Positions 45,904 through 54,698 of a stretch of DNA of 64,000 nucleotides are shown here, piece by piece. Both the position numbers and the translations under genes were made by a program. This DNA comes from Bradyrhizobium lupini (lineage in GTDB: Bacteria; Pseudomonadota; Alphaproteobacteria; Rhizobiales; Xanthobacteraceae): the NCBI RefSeq assembly GCF_040939785.1, contig NZ_CP162553.1, positions 3,534,001 through 3,598,000 of the forward strand. The letters run 5' to 3'. The notes beneath the pieces were generated by a model. The model saw only the letters and a program-made list of their open reading frames with translations, ran no database searches and was not told the origin of the DNA. Position 1 is the first letter of the stretch, and the number at the start of each line of letters is the position of its first letter.

Positions 45904-47513
45904 GCCCTTTCCAGCGATTTCGCCAGATCGCGCTTGCCATCATCCTGACCTGGGGATGGAAGCGCGCGCTCGTCGCAATGGCTGCCGGCGCGCTCTCGGT
46001 GCTCGCACTGGCGCCGTTCAATGTATTCCCGGTGCTATTCGTCACCTTCCCGGTGTTGGTCTGGCTGATCGACGGCGCCGGCGCCGGACGATATCGCGGC
46101 GTCCCCGCCGCGGCGCTGACCGGCTACTGGTTCGGCCTCGGCTATTTCGTGCCCGGCCTCTACTGGATCGGCTACGCCTTCTTCGTCGACGCCGATGTAT
46201 TCGCCTGGCTGACGCCGTTCGCCGTGCTGGGCCTGCCGGCCTATCTGTCGATCTTCACGGCAATGGGCTTTGCGCTCGCCCGCCTGCTCTGGACCAAGAA
46301 CGCGACGCGCGTGCTTGCGCTCGCGGCAAGCCTCACCATCACGGAATGGCTGCGGGGTCATGCGCTGACCGGCTTTCCCTGGAACGCGTTCGGCTATGCG
46401 CTGTCCGAGCCGCTGCCGCTGGCACAAACGGCGTCGCTGATCGGCCTGTGGGGCATGACGTTCCTGACGGTTGCGATCTTCGCAAGCCCCGCGGCGCTGA
46501 TCGACCGCACGCCCGATCGCCGCCTGGCGTGGCGCGCGCCGGCCGCAGCCGTGGCAGTCCTGCTGGTCATGAGTATCTTCGGCGCGATCCGCCTGTCGCT
46601 GCATCCGACCACGATGGTCGCCGGCACCAAATTGCGCCTGATGCAGCCGGATCTCCAGCAGGACGCGAAATTCAACTACGCCGCCAAGGCGGAGGTGATG
46701 AAGAAATATCTGGCCTTGTCGGACCGCGCCTCCGGACCGCAATCGACCGGCGTGCGCGATGCCACCATCCTGATCTGGCCGGAATCCGCCTTTCCGTTCT
46801 TCCTGACTCGCGAAGCCGATGCGATGGCGCAAATCGCGGAGCTTCTGCCCAAGGGCACGGTGCTGATCACGGGCTCGGTCCGCGCGCCCGACCTGCCGCG
46901 GGGCACGCCGATCACACGCGCCTACAATTCGATCTACGTGATCGACCACGACGGCAGCGTGCTCTCTATGTACGACAAGCTGCATTTGGTGCCGTTCGGC
47001 GAGTTTCTTCCCTACCAGGGTCTGATGGAGAAGCTCGGTTTCGAGCAACTCACGCGTGTGCGCGGCGGCTTCATTGCCGGCACCGTGCGGCATGCGCTGC
47101 CGGTCCCCGGCGCGCCGTCCGCGCTGCCGCTGATCTGTTACGAAGCAATCTTTCCCGGCGAGGTGGCTGGACGCAATGAACGTCCGGGCTGGATCGTGAA
47201 TCTCACCAATGACGGCTGGTTCGGAATCTCGACCGGCCCCTACCAACACCTCGAACAGGCGCGGATGCGCGCGATCGAGCTCGGATTGCCGCTGGTTCGC
47301 TCCGCCAATACCGGCGTTTCCGCAGTGATCGATCCGGTGGGACGCATCGTCGCCAGCCTCGGTCTCGGGATCGAAGGCATTTTGGATGCAAATCTGCCCG
47401 CCGCGATCCCGCCGACCATCTATGCGCGCGTGGGCGATGTACCCGCGGCCATGTTTGTCGCGCTCGCCGTGTTTCTGGCTATCCGCCGACGTGTTGCCAA
47501 ACGGCATCCCTGA
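45900..47513 (+). CDS. lnt: Apolipoprotein N-acyltransferase
   Basis: A 537-residue inner-membrane enzyme that adds the third acyl chain to bacterial lipoproteins. Several hydrophobic segments precede the nitrilase-like periplasmic domain. The catalytic triad is Glu in IWPESAFPFFLT, Lys in YDKLHLVPFGEFLPY, and Cys in LICYEAIFPGEV. The conserved LTNDGWFG motif and a C-terminal membrane helix (MFVALAVFLAI) complete the pattern. The start is GTG 45900, overlapping the upstream gene (GTGA), so translational coupling is expected. Confidence 0.97.
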   Translation: MSPFQRFRQIALAIILTWGWKRALVAMAAGALSVLALAPFNVFPVLFVTFPVLVWLIDGAGAGRYRGVPAAALTGYWFGLGYFVPGLYWIGYAFFVDADVFAWLTPFAVLGLPAYLSIFTAMGFALARLLWTKNATRVLALAASLTITEWLRGHALTGFPWNAFGYALSEPLPLAQTASLIGLWGMTFLTVAIFASPAALIDRTPDRRLAWRAPAAAVAVLLVMSIFGAIRLSLHPTTMVAGTKLRLMQPDLQQDAKFNYAAKAEVMKKYLALSDRASGPQSTGVRDATILIWPESAFPFFLTREADAMAQIAELLPKGTVLITGSVRAPDLPRGTPITRAYNSIYVIDHDGSVLSMYDKLHLVPFGEFLPYQGLMEKLGFEQLTRVRGGFIAGTVRHALPVPGAPSALPLICYEAIFPGEVAGRNERPGWIVNLTNDGWFGISTGPYQHLEQARMRAIELGLPLVRSANTGVSAVIDPVGRIVASLGLGIEGILDANLPAAIPPTIYARVGDVPAAMFVALAVFLAIRRRVAKRHP

Positions 47514-47541
47514 TCACGCAGCCGCGGCCGATAGCTTTTGA

Positions 47542-47561
47542 CAACCGTAGTCCCACGGTTG
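47542..47561. promoter_or_regulatory. Inverted repeat between lnt and the XRE regulator
   Basis: CAACCGT (47542-47548), AGTCCC, ACGGTTG (47555-47561). TTGACA occurs just before it (47538-47543) and again at its right edge (47559-47564), so it may overlap a promoter. It is a candidate autoregulatory site for the downstream XRE protein, or a hairpin after lnt. Confidence 0.4.
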
Positions 47562-47723
47562 ACAGACTGCACGCGGCCTCCTCATTCTGCACCGGCTGCA
47601 AAAGACAGTGGGTATTGCTAAATTTCTCCGCAATGTTTCCCAATAACAGGGTCTGATTTTGACGTTGCTTACACCTCAGGCATTCCTGATTGCGCCGAAG
47701 GTGATGTTTGGAGGGCTGAGGAA

Positions 47724-48137
47724 ATGTCGAAAGCGCCCAACCCTGTTGACAAATATGTCGGCAGTCGCGTGCGGATGCGCCGCATCATGTTGGGCATGAG
47801 CCAGGAAAAGCTCGGTGAAGCTTTGGGCCTGACTTTCCAACAAGTTCAGAAATACGAGAAGGGCACAAACCGGGTCGGCGCGAGCCGCATCCAGCAAATT
47901 GCCGAAATTCTCCAGGTGCCGGTGTCCTTCCTGTTCGAGGGCGGTCCGAGCGGCGTGGCGGGGCCGGACGGCTTCGCAGAAGGCGCATCGCCGTCTTACG
48001 TCTCGGATTTCCTCGCGACTTCCGAAGGACTCGCTTTGACCAAGGCGTTCACCCGAATCACCGATTCGAAGATGCGCCGCTCGATCGTCGATCTCGTCGA
48101 GCAGATTGCGGCCCGCGAAGGCCCCGACAAGCGCTGA
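47724..48137 (+). CDS. XRE-family regulator, PraR/PhrR-like
   Basis: A 137-residue HTH protein. The helix-turn-helix (about residues 12-70) includes VGSRVRMRRIMLGMSQEKLG and LTFQQVQKYEKGTNRVGASR, a near-signature of the PraR/PhrR regulators of Rhizobiales that affect quorum-related and attachment genes in Rhizobium. The C-terminal half is helical and may dimerise. ATG 47724 starts MSKAPNPVDKYVG. It lies after lnt across 210 bases, which hold an inverted repeat. The ligand or partner is unknown. Confidence 0.88.
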   Translation: MSKAPNPVDKYVGSRVRMRRIMLGMSQEKLGEALGLTFQQVQKYEKGTNRVGASRIQQIAEILQVPVSFLFEGGPSGVAGPDGFAEGASPSYVSDFLATSEGLALTKAFTRITDSKMRRSIVDLVEQIAAREGPDKR

Positions 48138-48251
48138 CGCGCCATCTCAATCCGATTTGAGACTGCGTCAAATCTGGCCTATGTCGTCATTTGTGGCGCG
48201 CTTTGATGCGCGTCCTCCTTGATGATGCGATTCAAAGGCACAGATGCGCCC

Positions 48252-49379
48252 ATGGCCAGCTCCAATTGGTTCGATTCTCAAACTATTCTCGATGGCATCC
48301 GCCGCTGGGTGGAGGTCGAGACGCCAACGGACACGCCTGAACAGGTCAACAAGCTCGTCTCGATGGTCGCGGAGCAATACCGCGATCTCCCTGTTACGCT
48401 CGAGCGCATCGCCGGTGTCGATGGTTGCGGCGATCATCTCGTGGCGCGCTCGACCTGGGGCCAGGACCGGCCGGGCATCCTGGTGCTGAGCCACCTCGAT
48501 ACCGTTCACCCCATGGGATTCATCGAGCGCCTGCCGTTCAAGGTCGAAGGCGACAGCGCGTTCGGTCCCGGCATCTACGACATGAAGGGCGGCGCCTACA
48601 TCGCCCACCACGCCTTTCGCGCGCTTTGCGCCACGGCCGATCGCCGGCCGCTCGGCATCACCCATCTGTTCACTTCGGACGAGGAGATCGGCAGCCCCAC
48701 CTCTCGCGCACTCATCGAGACCGAAGGGCGCAAGGCGAAGTACGTGCTGGTGACGGAGCCGGCGCGCGAGGGCGGCAAGATCGTCACCGGTCGCAAGGGC
48801 GTCGGGCGATTCGAAGTGTTCATCAAGGGCGTGCCCGCGCATGCCGGCACGCGGCCCCAGGATGGCCGCAGCGCGATCCGCGAGCTTGCCAACGTCATCC
48901 TGGCGCTGGAGGCGATGAACGATCTGGCGCGCGGCGTCACCGTCAATGTCGGCGTGGTGCGCGGCGGCACGCGGCCCAACGTGACCCCGGAAGAAGCCTA
49001 TGCTGAAATCGATCTGCGCGTGCCGAGCTTCAAGGACGCGGATGAATTCGTCGGCAAGATCCTCGCTTTGACATCGAAGACAGATGGCGTCACCGTCAAG
49101 GTCACGGGCGGGCTCAATCGTCCGCCTTACGAGAAGAGCAATGCAGGCGCTTCGCTGTACGAACATGCAAAGACGGTTGCCACGGAGATCGGCTTCGATC
49201 TGGTGGACGTTCACACCGGCGGCGGCTCGGACGGCAATTTCACCGCCGCCCACACCGCGACGCTCGACGGGCTCGGCGTCGACGGCAAGGGCGCGCACAC
49301 CCATTATGAGCAGCTCTATGTCTCGTCGCTCGCACCGCGCGCGCGGCTGCTCCACCGCCTCTACCAGACGCTACGATGA
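48252..49379 (+). CDS. M20-family metallopeptidase (glutamate carboxypeptidase/ArgE-DapE type)
   Basis: A 375-residue zinc aminoacylase/carboxypeptidase of the M20 family. The first metal motif is GILVLSHLDTVHP, the bridging Asp is in PGIYDMKGGAYIA, the catalytic Glu pair in FTSDEEIGSPTSR, and the C-terminal His in the end region GVDGKGAHTHYEQLY. The closest look is to carboxypeptidase G2-like enzymes that cut C-terminal glutamate from folates and peptides, but N-acyl amino-acid substrates are also possible. ATG 48252 (MASSNWFD) is chosen over the in-frame ATGs at 48222-48227. It overlaps trmB by ATGA, so the two are coupled. Many Rhizobiales carry metK between this regulator and trmB, as far as I recall. 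Confidence 0.85.
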   Translation: MASSNWFDSQTILDGIRRWVEVETPTDTPEQVNKLVSMVAEQYRDLPVTLERIAGVDGCGDHLVARSTWGQDRPGILVLSHLDTVHPMGFIERLPFKVEGDSAFGPGIYDMKGGAYIAHHAFRALCATADRRPLGITHLFTSDEEIGSPTSRALIETEGRKAKYVLVTEPAREGGKIVTGRKGVGRFEVFIKGVPAHAGTRPQDGRSAIRELANVILALEAMNDLARGVTVNVGVVRGGTRPNVTPEEAYAEIDLRVPSFKDADEFVGKILALTSKTDGVTVKVTGGLNRPPYEKSNAGASLYEHAKTVATEIGFDLVDVHTGGGSDGNFTAAHTATLDGLGVDGKGAHTHYEQLYVSSLAPRARLLHRLYQTLR

Positions 49380-50086
49380 GTGAGCGCAAATCAGATCCGG
49401 ATCGCGAGGACAGCGAGCGCGCCTTCTTCGGACGCCGCAAGGGCCACAAGCTCAGGCAGCACCAAGCCGAGCTGATCGATCATCTGCTGCCGCGTCTTGC
49501 GCTCGCCATCGACCGCGCAGCACCGGCGGATGCCCGCGAGATCTTCGCCCCCGCAGCCGACGATTTGCGGCTCGAGATCGGCTTCGGCGGCGGCGAGCAT
49601 CTTGCGGCGGAAGCGCAGACCTTCGCCACAACCGGCTTCATTGGCTGCGAGCCTTACGTCAACGGCATGGCGAAGATCCTCGCGCAGATCGAGGCCGCCG
49701 AGATCGGCAACATCCGCCTGTTCGCAGGCGATGCCGCCGAGCTCCTGGCCTGGCTGCCGGAAGCTTCGCTGTCGCGGATTGACCTGATCCATCCCGATCC
49801 CTGGCCGAAACGGCGGCACTGGAAGCGGCGCTTCGTCCAGGACCGGACCATCGCCGCGATGGCGCGCGTGTTGAAAGCCGGCGGCGAATTTCGTTTCGTC
49901 TGCGACATCGACGATTACTGCGCCTGGACGCTGTCGCATCTGTCGCGCTCGCAGGACTTTGTCTGGCTCGCGGAGCGCGCCGATGATTTTCGCCTGCCGT
50001 GGGCCGGATACACGATGACGCGCTACGGCCGAAAGGCCACTCGCGAGGGGCGCAAGGCGGCGTATCTGCGATTCAGGCGGGTCTAG
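49376..50086 (+). CDS. trmB: tRNA (guanine-N7)-methyltransferase TrmB
   Basis: A 236-residue SAM-dependent methyltransferase that makes m7G46 in tRNA. The SAM site is LRLEIGFGGGEHLAAEAQTF and the TrmB motif IDLIHPDPWPKRRHWKRRFV is decisive. The C-terminus ends TREGRKAAYLRFRR, a normal family end. ATG 49376 overlaps the M20 peptidase stop (ATGA). It converges on the DUF2336 gene; the stops overlap by four bases. Confidence 0.96.
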   Translation: MSERKSDPDREDSERAFFGRRKGHKLRQHQAELIDHLLPRLALAIDRAAPADAREIFAPAADDLRLEIGFGGGEHLAAEAQTFATTGFIGCEPYVNGMAKILAQIEAAEIGNIRLFAGDAAELLAWLPEASLSRIDLIHPDPWPKRRHWKRRFVQDRTIAAMARVLKAGGEFRFVCDIDDYCAWTLSHLSRSQDFVWLAERADDFRLPWAGYTMTRYGRKATREGRKAAYLRFRRV

Positions 50087-51165
50087 ATCGTCTGCCGGTT
50101 GCGCCAGAAATTCACGACGCGCTCGGCGGTCGTCGGCATCAAGCGCGTGAAATTCGCGCGCGCCTGCTCAAGATCGGCATCGGCTGGCGTGCGATTCGGG
50201 CCGTACCACATCAGGATCAGCGCCCGCACCGTCGGCCAGCTGACATTCAGCACACGCCCCAGCACCAGAATTGGATCGTAGCGGTCACCCGTGATCAGGC
50301 GGTCGAGGACCGAGAGGCGGACTCCGGACATCGCCGAGAGCGAAGCGATCGCCTCCTCGTATTTGTAGGCCTTCGCGAAGCCAAACAGCGCGCTCTCGCC
50401 AAGATGGCCCCCGCGATGCAAGGCCAGCACCGTACGTTGCGCTCCCGAGAAATCGCGACGCGGGCCCGGCGGCAGCGTGGCTTCCTCGATGGCCGCCATG
50501 GCGCGCGTGATCTCGACCTGGCGCACGGGATTGACCACGCTCGAGAGGCGACGGCGGATGACGTCGAGCGTACCGTCGAGAAGCTGTTTCAGGTTCTCAC
50601 CCGAAAGATCGCTGCGCTGGCCGATCCTGAGCGTCAGCACGCCATCCTGCGCGGCACGCTTGATCAGCTCCGAATAGCTGCCAGGCGAGAACACCGCGCC
50701 GGCATTGCCCGCGGCGCGGCGCACCACGTCGCGATCGCCGCGCTCGACCAGCACGTCGGTGATGACAGCCGACAGCGTGGGGCGTTCGCTCATCGCCAGC
50801 AGATGTCCCTGGCCCTTCAGTCGCGCGATTTCGACGAGAGCGGCGTCGTCGAGCACGGGCGAATGGCGCAGCACGGGGCCCGCCACCGCGATTTCGTTTT
50901 CGCGCGCGAGCTCGCTCACGAGACGCCGCGGCGCGTTGTTCAGGCGCGAGAAGCGTTCGGCGAGATCGACGCGCGAGGCGAGCTCGGCATGCGGGACGAG
51001 ATCGATCAGCAGATTGTCGAAGAGATCGATGACATCGGGACGGAGGTTCTCGGCGTCCTGAAAGAACAATTGGGAAATGGCATGCGCGATCTCGCCGCGA
51101 CGCCGCGGGTCGCCGCGTTTGACGATATCGTCCAGTCCGGGAATGAGCGACGTGGCAACGGTCAT
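50083..51165 (-). CDS. DUF2336 protein
   Basis: A 360-residue protein resembling the DUF2336 family, an alphaproteobacterial group of unknown role with a helical-repeat-like architecture. Recognisable pieces are LRPDVIDLFDNLLIDLVPHA, RVDLAERFSRLNNAPRRLVS and VLRHSPVLDDAALVEIARLK, the last pattern repeated loosely later (LALHRGGHLGESALFGFA). No signal peptide or membrane segment is present. ATG 51165 (MTVATSLIPG) is preferred; the frame is open to 51225, but those residues are atypical. Confidence 0.82.
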   Translation of the reverse strand: MTVATSLIPGLDDIVKRGDPRRRGEIAHAISQLFFQDAENLRPDVIDLFDNLLIDLVPHAELASRVDLAERFSRLNNAPRRLVSELARENEIAVAGPVLRHSPVLDDAALVEIARLKGQGHLLAMSERPTLSAVITDVLVERGDRDVVRRAAGNAGAVFSPGSYSELIKRAAQDGVLTLRIGQRSDLSGENLKQLLDGTLDVIRRRLSSVVNPVRQVEITRAMAAIEEATLPPGPRRDFSGAQRTVLALHRGGHLGESALFGFAKAYKYEEAIASLSAMSGVRLSVLDRLITGDRYDPILVLGRVLNVSWPTVRALILMWYGPNRTPADADLEQARANFTRLMPTTAERVVNFWRNRQTI

Positions 51166-51316
51166 GAAAACGCAAACTCGTAGGGGGCACGCCGCGGGTA
51201 CGCCCTGGTCCAAGCCGCCCCACAATCAGGGAATCTAGGCCTTGGAGGTGAAGGAAGCGTTGCGCCAGCGGGCCGCACAGCGGGCGCAAAAAGCCTCGCG
51301 CGCCGTGCAATGGGCC

Positions 51317-51345
51317 TTGTCCGAGAGGGCGGAAAGGGCTATATC
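51317..51345 (+). promoter_or_regulatory. Promoter for the rimP-nusA-infB operon
   Basis: TTGTCC (51317-51322), 17-base spacer, TATATC (51340-51345). Close to the sigma-70 consensus and correctly spaced, with predicted transcription start near 51352, about 30 bases before the leader terminator. This would make the terminator act on a short leader RNA. Confidence 0.6.
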
Positions 51346-51381
51346 ACCGGCAATTCATCTTCTCATACGATCCGCGTAGTG

Positions 51382-51412
51382 AGAGTGGGCCCGAAAGGAC
51401 CCGCTCTTTTTT
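51382..51412 (+). terminator. Intrinsic terminator in the rimP leader (attenuator candidate)
   Basis: Stem 51382-51392 with 51397-51407 (AGAGTGGGCCC with GGACCCGCTCT, one C-A mismatch and one G-T pair), GAAA loop, followed by T 51407-51412. It lies after the predicted promoter and 118 bases before the rimP start, so it should end most transcripts before the operon unless read through. Terminators upstream of rimP-nusA are known in proteobacteria and link to NusA autoregulation. Confidence 0.75.
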
Positions 51413-51529
51413 ATTACCTGAACGCGGCCTGGTGGAAGATGTGCGGCCCGCCGATCTGTCGGGAGAGTTCCGAAGCGGGCTTGAAAGCTTAACCAAGCCT
51501 TAACCATACCGAGCGCCTTGACCTCTGAC

Positions 51530-52309
51530 ATGACCGAACCGAACCCTGGTTCCACGGATGCCGAATTGCTGGCCGAGCCGAGGCTCGTGGTCGAGCCGGG
51601 CGTCGCGGCGCGGGTGTCCGCGGTCGCGGGGCCGGTGCTCGAAGGCATGGGCTACCGCCTGGTGCGGATCCGCATTTCCGGGGAATCCGGCTGCACCGTG
51701 CAGGTTATGGCAGAGCGGCCGGACGGCTCCATGCAGATCGAGGATTGCGAGGCGATCTCGCGGGCACTGTCGCCCGTGCTCGACGTCGCCGATCCCGTCG
51801 ATCGCGCCTATCGGCTGGAAATCTCCTCACCGGGGATCGACCGCCCGCTGGTGCGCCGCTCCGATTTCGAGCGTTATGCCGGCCATCTGGTGAAGGTCGA
51901 AATGGCTGTCGCCCATGAGGGGCGGAAGCGGTTCCGCGGCACGATCGGCCCCGTCGAAGGCGACCGCGTGCATCTGCATCGCGACGACATCAAGGCGGGC
52001 GAGGCTGCCGACGTTCTCCTGACGATGGAAGACATCGCCGAGGCACGGCTGGTGCTGACGGACGAGCTGATCGCGGAATCCATGCGCCGCGGCAAGGCCC
52101 AGGCCCGCGAAATGCGCCGCAATCTCGGCCTCGAGCCGCCGGCGGCGCCGCACGCCAGCATCAGCGAAAAAACGACCAAGAACACCAAGCCGACTAAGAA
52201 ACCGACGCCGGCCGCGACGAAGAAGCCGGCTCCGACCAATACCAAGAAACATCGCCTGGCCGCCGAACGCGCGCGACGGGGCGAAATCGATCCTGACGAA
52301 GGAGACTAG
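51530..52309 (+). CDS. rimP: Ribosome maturation factor RimP
   Basis: A 259-residue RimP, needed for 30S maturation. The core (about residues 20-175) includes [40 protein letters not shown] and [21 protein letters not shown] basic Lys/Thr/Pro-rich C-terminal extension (about 55 residues, THKKP-type) follows, longer than in many homologues. ATG 51530 ([10 protein letters not shown]) is used; TTG 51518 adds four residues. It heads the rimP-nusA-ylxR-infB-rbfA-truB-rpsO-pnp run. Confidence 0.94.
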   Translation: MTEPNPGSTDAELLAEPRLVVEPGVAARVSAVAGPVLEGMGYRLVRIRISGESGCTVQVMAERPDGSMQIEDCEAISRALSPVLDVADPVDRAYRLEISSPGIDRPLVRRSDFERYAGHLVKVEMAVAHEGRKRFRGTIGPVEGDRVHLHRDDIKAGEAADVLLTMEDIAEARLVLTDELIAESMRRGKAQAREMRRNLGLEPPAAPHASISEKTTKNTKPTKKPTPAATKKPAPTNTKKHRLAAERARRGEIDPDEGD

Positions 52310-52311
52310 CC

Positions 52312-53922
52312 ATGGCAGTCAGCGCCAATCGACTTGAATTGCTTCAGATCGCCGACGCCGTTGCGCGCGAGAAATCGATCGACCGCGGCATCGTCATCGC
52401 GGCGATGGAGGATGCCATCGCCAAGGCGGCGCGGGCCCGCTACGGCAGCGAGACCGACGTTCACGCCGAGATCGACCCGAAGAAGGGCGAGCTGCGGCTG
52501 TCGCGCCACATGCTGGTGGTCGAGACGGTCGAAAACCATTCCAACCAGATTTCGCTGGTGGATGCGCAGCGCGCCAATCCCGGTGCCCAGGTCGGCGACA
52601 CCATCGCCGACACCCTGCCGCCGCTGGAATATGGCCGCATCGCCGCGCAATCCGCCAAGCAGGTGATCGTGCAAAAGGTGCGCGAAGCCGAGCGCGACCG
52701 GCAATATATGGAATTCAAGGACCGCATCGGCGACATCGTCAACGGCGTCGTCAAGCGCGTCGAATATGGCAGTGTGATCGTCGATCTCGGCCGCGGCGAG
52801 GCCATCATCCGCCGCGACGAGATGCTGCCGCGCGAAGTGTTCCGCAACGGCGACCGCGTCCGCGCCTACATCTTCGATGTCCGCCGCGAGACCCGCGGGC
52901 CGCAGATCTTCCTCTCCCGCACCCATCCGCAGTTCATGGCAAAGCTGTTCGCGCAGGAAGTGCCCGAGATCTATGACGGCATCGTCGAGATCAAGGCGGT
53001 CGCCCGCGATCCCGGCTCGCGCGCAAAAATCGGCGTGATTTCTCGTGATTCCTCGGTCGATCCGGTCGGCGCCTGCGTCGGTATGCGCGGTTCGCGCGTG
53101 CAGGCGGTGGTGAACGAATTGCAGGGCGAGAAGATCGACATCATCCCCTGGTCGCCCGACATCGCGACCTTCGTGGTCAACGCGCTGGCGCCGGCCGAAG
53201 TCTCCAAGGTCGTCATCGACGAAGACCGCGAGCGCATCGAGGTCGTCGTGCCCGACACCAACAACCAGCTCTCGCTGGCGATCGGCCGCCGAGGCCAGAA
53301 TGTGCGTCTGGCCTCGCAGCTCACCGGCTGGGACATCGACATCCTGACCGAGCAGGAGGAATCGGAGCGCCGCCAGGCCGACTTCGAGAACTCCACCCGC
53401 GTCTTCATGGAATCGCTCAATGTCGACGAAGTGGTCGGCCAGTTGCTGGCGTCCGAAGGCTTCACGTCGGTCGAGGAACTCGCGATGGTGGACGTCAAGG
53501 AACTCGCCGGCATCGAAGGTTTCGACGAGGAGACCGCGCAGGAACTCCAGAACCGCGCCCGGGAATATCTCGAACAGCTGGAAGCCGAGCTCGAGGCCAG
53601 GCGCAAGGAACTCGGCGTCGAGGACGCCGTGAAGGACGTGCCCGGCGTCACCTCGAAGATGCTGGTGAAGTTCGGCGAGAACGACATCAAGACCGTCGAC
53701 GACCTCGCCGGCTGCGCCACGGACGATCTGGTCGGCTGGACCGAGCGCAAGGAAGGCGGCGAGCAGACCAAATATCCGGGCGCGCTCGATGGCCTGGAGA
53801 TCTCCCGTGACGATGCTGAAGCGATGATCATGCAGGCCCGCGTCAAGGCCGGATGGATCACCGAGGCCGATCTCGCCAAGCCTGCTGAAGAGGCCGAGGC
53901 GACCGAAGATCAGCCGGCTTAG
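52312..53922 (+). CDS. nusA: Transcription elongation/termination factor NusA
   Basis: A 536-residue NusA, which binds RNA polymerase and controls pausing, termination and antitermination. The order is N-terminal polymerase-binding domain (about 1-125), S1 domain (about 135-200, GDIVNGVVKRVEYGSVIVDL), two KH domains (about 230-345, SRDSSVDPVGACVGMRGSRV and LSLAIGRRGQNVRLASQLTG), and the acidic C-terminal helix-hairpin repeats (FTSVEELAMVDVKELAGIEG). ATG 52312 has GGAGAC upstream and follows the rimP stop by two bases. Confidence 0.98.
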   Translation: MAVSANRLELLQIADAVAREKSIDRGIVIAAMEDAIAKAARARYGSETDVHAEIDPKKGELRLSRHMLVVETVENHSNQISLVDAQRANPGAQVGDTIADTLPPLEYGRIAAQSAKQVIVQKVREAERDRQYMEFKDRIGDIVNGVVKRVEYGSVIVDLGRGEAIIRRDEMLPREVFRNGDRVRAYIFDVRRETRGPQIFLSRTHPQFMAKLFAQEVPEIYDGIVEIKAVARDPGSRAKIGVISRDSSVDPVGACVGMRGSRVQAVVNELQGEKIDIIPWSPDIATFVVNALAPAEVSKVVIDEDRERIEVVVPDTNNQLSLAIGRRGQNVRLASQLTGWDIDILTEQEESERRQADFENSTRVFMESLNVDEVVGQLLASEGFTSVEELAMVDVKELAGIEGFDEETAQELQNRAREYLEQLEAELEARRKELGVEDAVKDVPGVTSKMLVKFGENDIKTVDDLAGCATDDLVGWTERKEGGEQTKYPGALDGLEISRDDAEAMIMQARVKAGWITEADLAKPAEEAEATEDQPA

Positions 53923-53944
53923 GGCGAAGGAGGATGTCACCCGG

Positions 53945-54628
53945 ATGCTCGCCGATACTGACCCCGAACTCGACCATGGACCGCGGACCGAAAGGTCCGC
54001 GACCGTGCGGATGTGTGCGGTCAGCCGCGAGGTCCGGCCGATCGACGAGCTGATCCGCTTCGTCGTCTCGCCGCAAGGGCACATAGTTCCCGATCTCAAG
54101 CGCAAGCTGCCCGGACGCGGCATGTGGGTCACCGCCTCGCGCGAGGTGGTTGCGGAAGCCGTTCGGCGTCACCATTTTACGAAAGCCTTCAAGCGCGAGC
54201 TGCGCATCCCTCAGACGTTTCCCGCCGACCTCGAGGCGCTCCTGGTCCGGAGCGTGGTCGAAGCCCTTGGGATTGCGGCCAAGGCGCGCCAGATCGTCGC
54301 CGGTTTCGGCAAGGTCGAAAGCGCGCTTCGGGAGGGTACGGTCGAGGTCCTGATCCATGCCAGCGACGGGGCCGCGGACGGAATCCGCAAATTGGACATG
54401 CTGGCGCGTCAAAATGAGGGAAATCGCGGCGCCAAGCCGGAGATTCCCGTCGTCACTGCACTAAAATCGACAGAATTGGATTTGGCACTTACCCGGTCAA
54501 ATGTGATACATGCTGCCCTGCTCGCGGGCCCGGCGAGCAAGTCATTCCTGTCACGTAGCCAGATGCTGGTCCGATACCGGATGGCGGACGCTGACAGGAC
54601 TGCCGAAAAGCCCGGCCAGGATTTCTGA
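53945..54628 (+). CDS. YlxR-like RNA-binding domain fused to L7Ae-like domain
   Basis: A 227-residue fusion. The N-terminal DUF448/YlxR domain (about 18-95) shows MCAVSREVRPIDELIRFVVS and PGRGMWVTASREVV. The C-terminal domain (about 110-220) resembles L7Ae/YlxQ, with ALGIAAKARQIVAGFGKVES and VLIHASDGAADGIRKL. In Firmicutes these are two separate genes (ylxR and ylxQ) between nusA and infB, so the fusion fits this position. It probably binds RNA during ribosome or transcription work. The start is likely ATG 53945, 22 bases after nusA. Confidence 0.85.
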   Translation: MLADTDPELDHGPRTERSATVRMCAVSREVRPIDELIRFVVSPQGHIVPDLKRKLPGRGMWVTASREVVAEAVRRHHFTKAFKRELRIPQTFPADLEALLVRSVVEALGIAAKARQIVAGFGKVESALREGTVEVLIHASDGAADGIRKLDMLARQNEGNRGAKPEIPVVTALKSTELDLALTRSNVIHAALLAGPASKSFLSRSQMLVRYRMADADRTAEKPGQDF

Positions 54629-54698
54629 GAGACAACGACCACCCGATAGCACGGTGCGGCAACGCACAAGACAACAAGATCAGGATTAGGACTGCTTA

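Larger units (their letters stand above)
51166..51529 (+). other. rimP leader region
   Basis: A 364-base gap between the divergent DUF2336 and rimP genes. It contains a good promoter (51317-51345) and an intrinsic terminator (51382-51412) before rimP, described separately. No protein gene is credible; a 60-codon ORF (51310-51492) contains the promoter boxes themselves. Confidence 0.75.

Noticed and set aside
51310..51492. A 60-codon ORF in the rimP leader
   Set aside because: It contains the promoter -35/-10 boxes and the terminator itself, so most of it would not be transcribed as an mRNA for this protein; no ribosome site or homology is evident.
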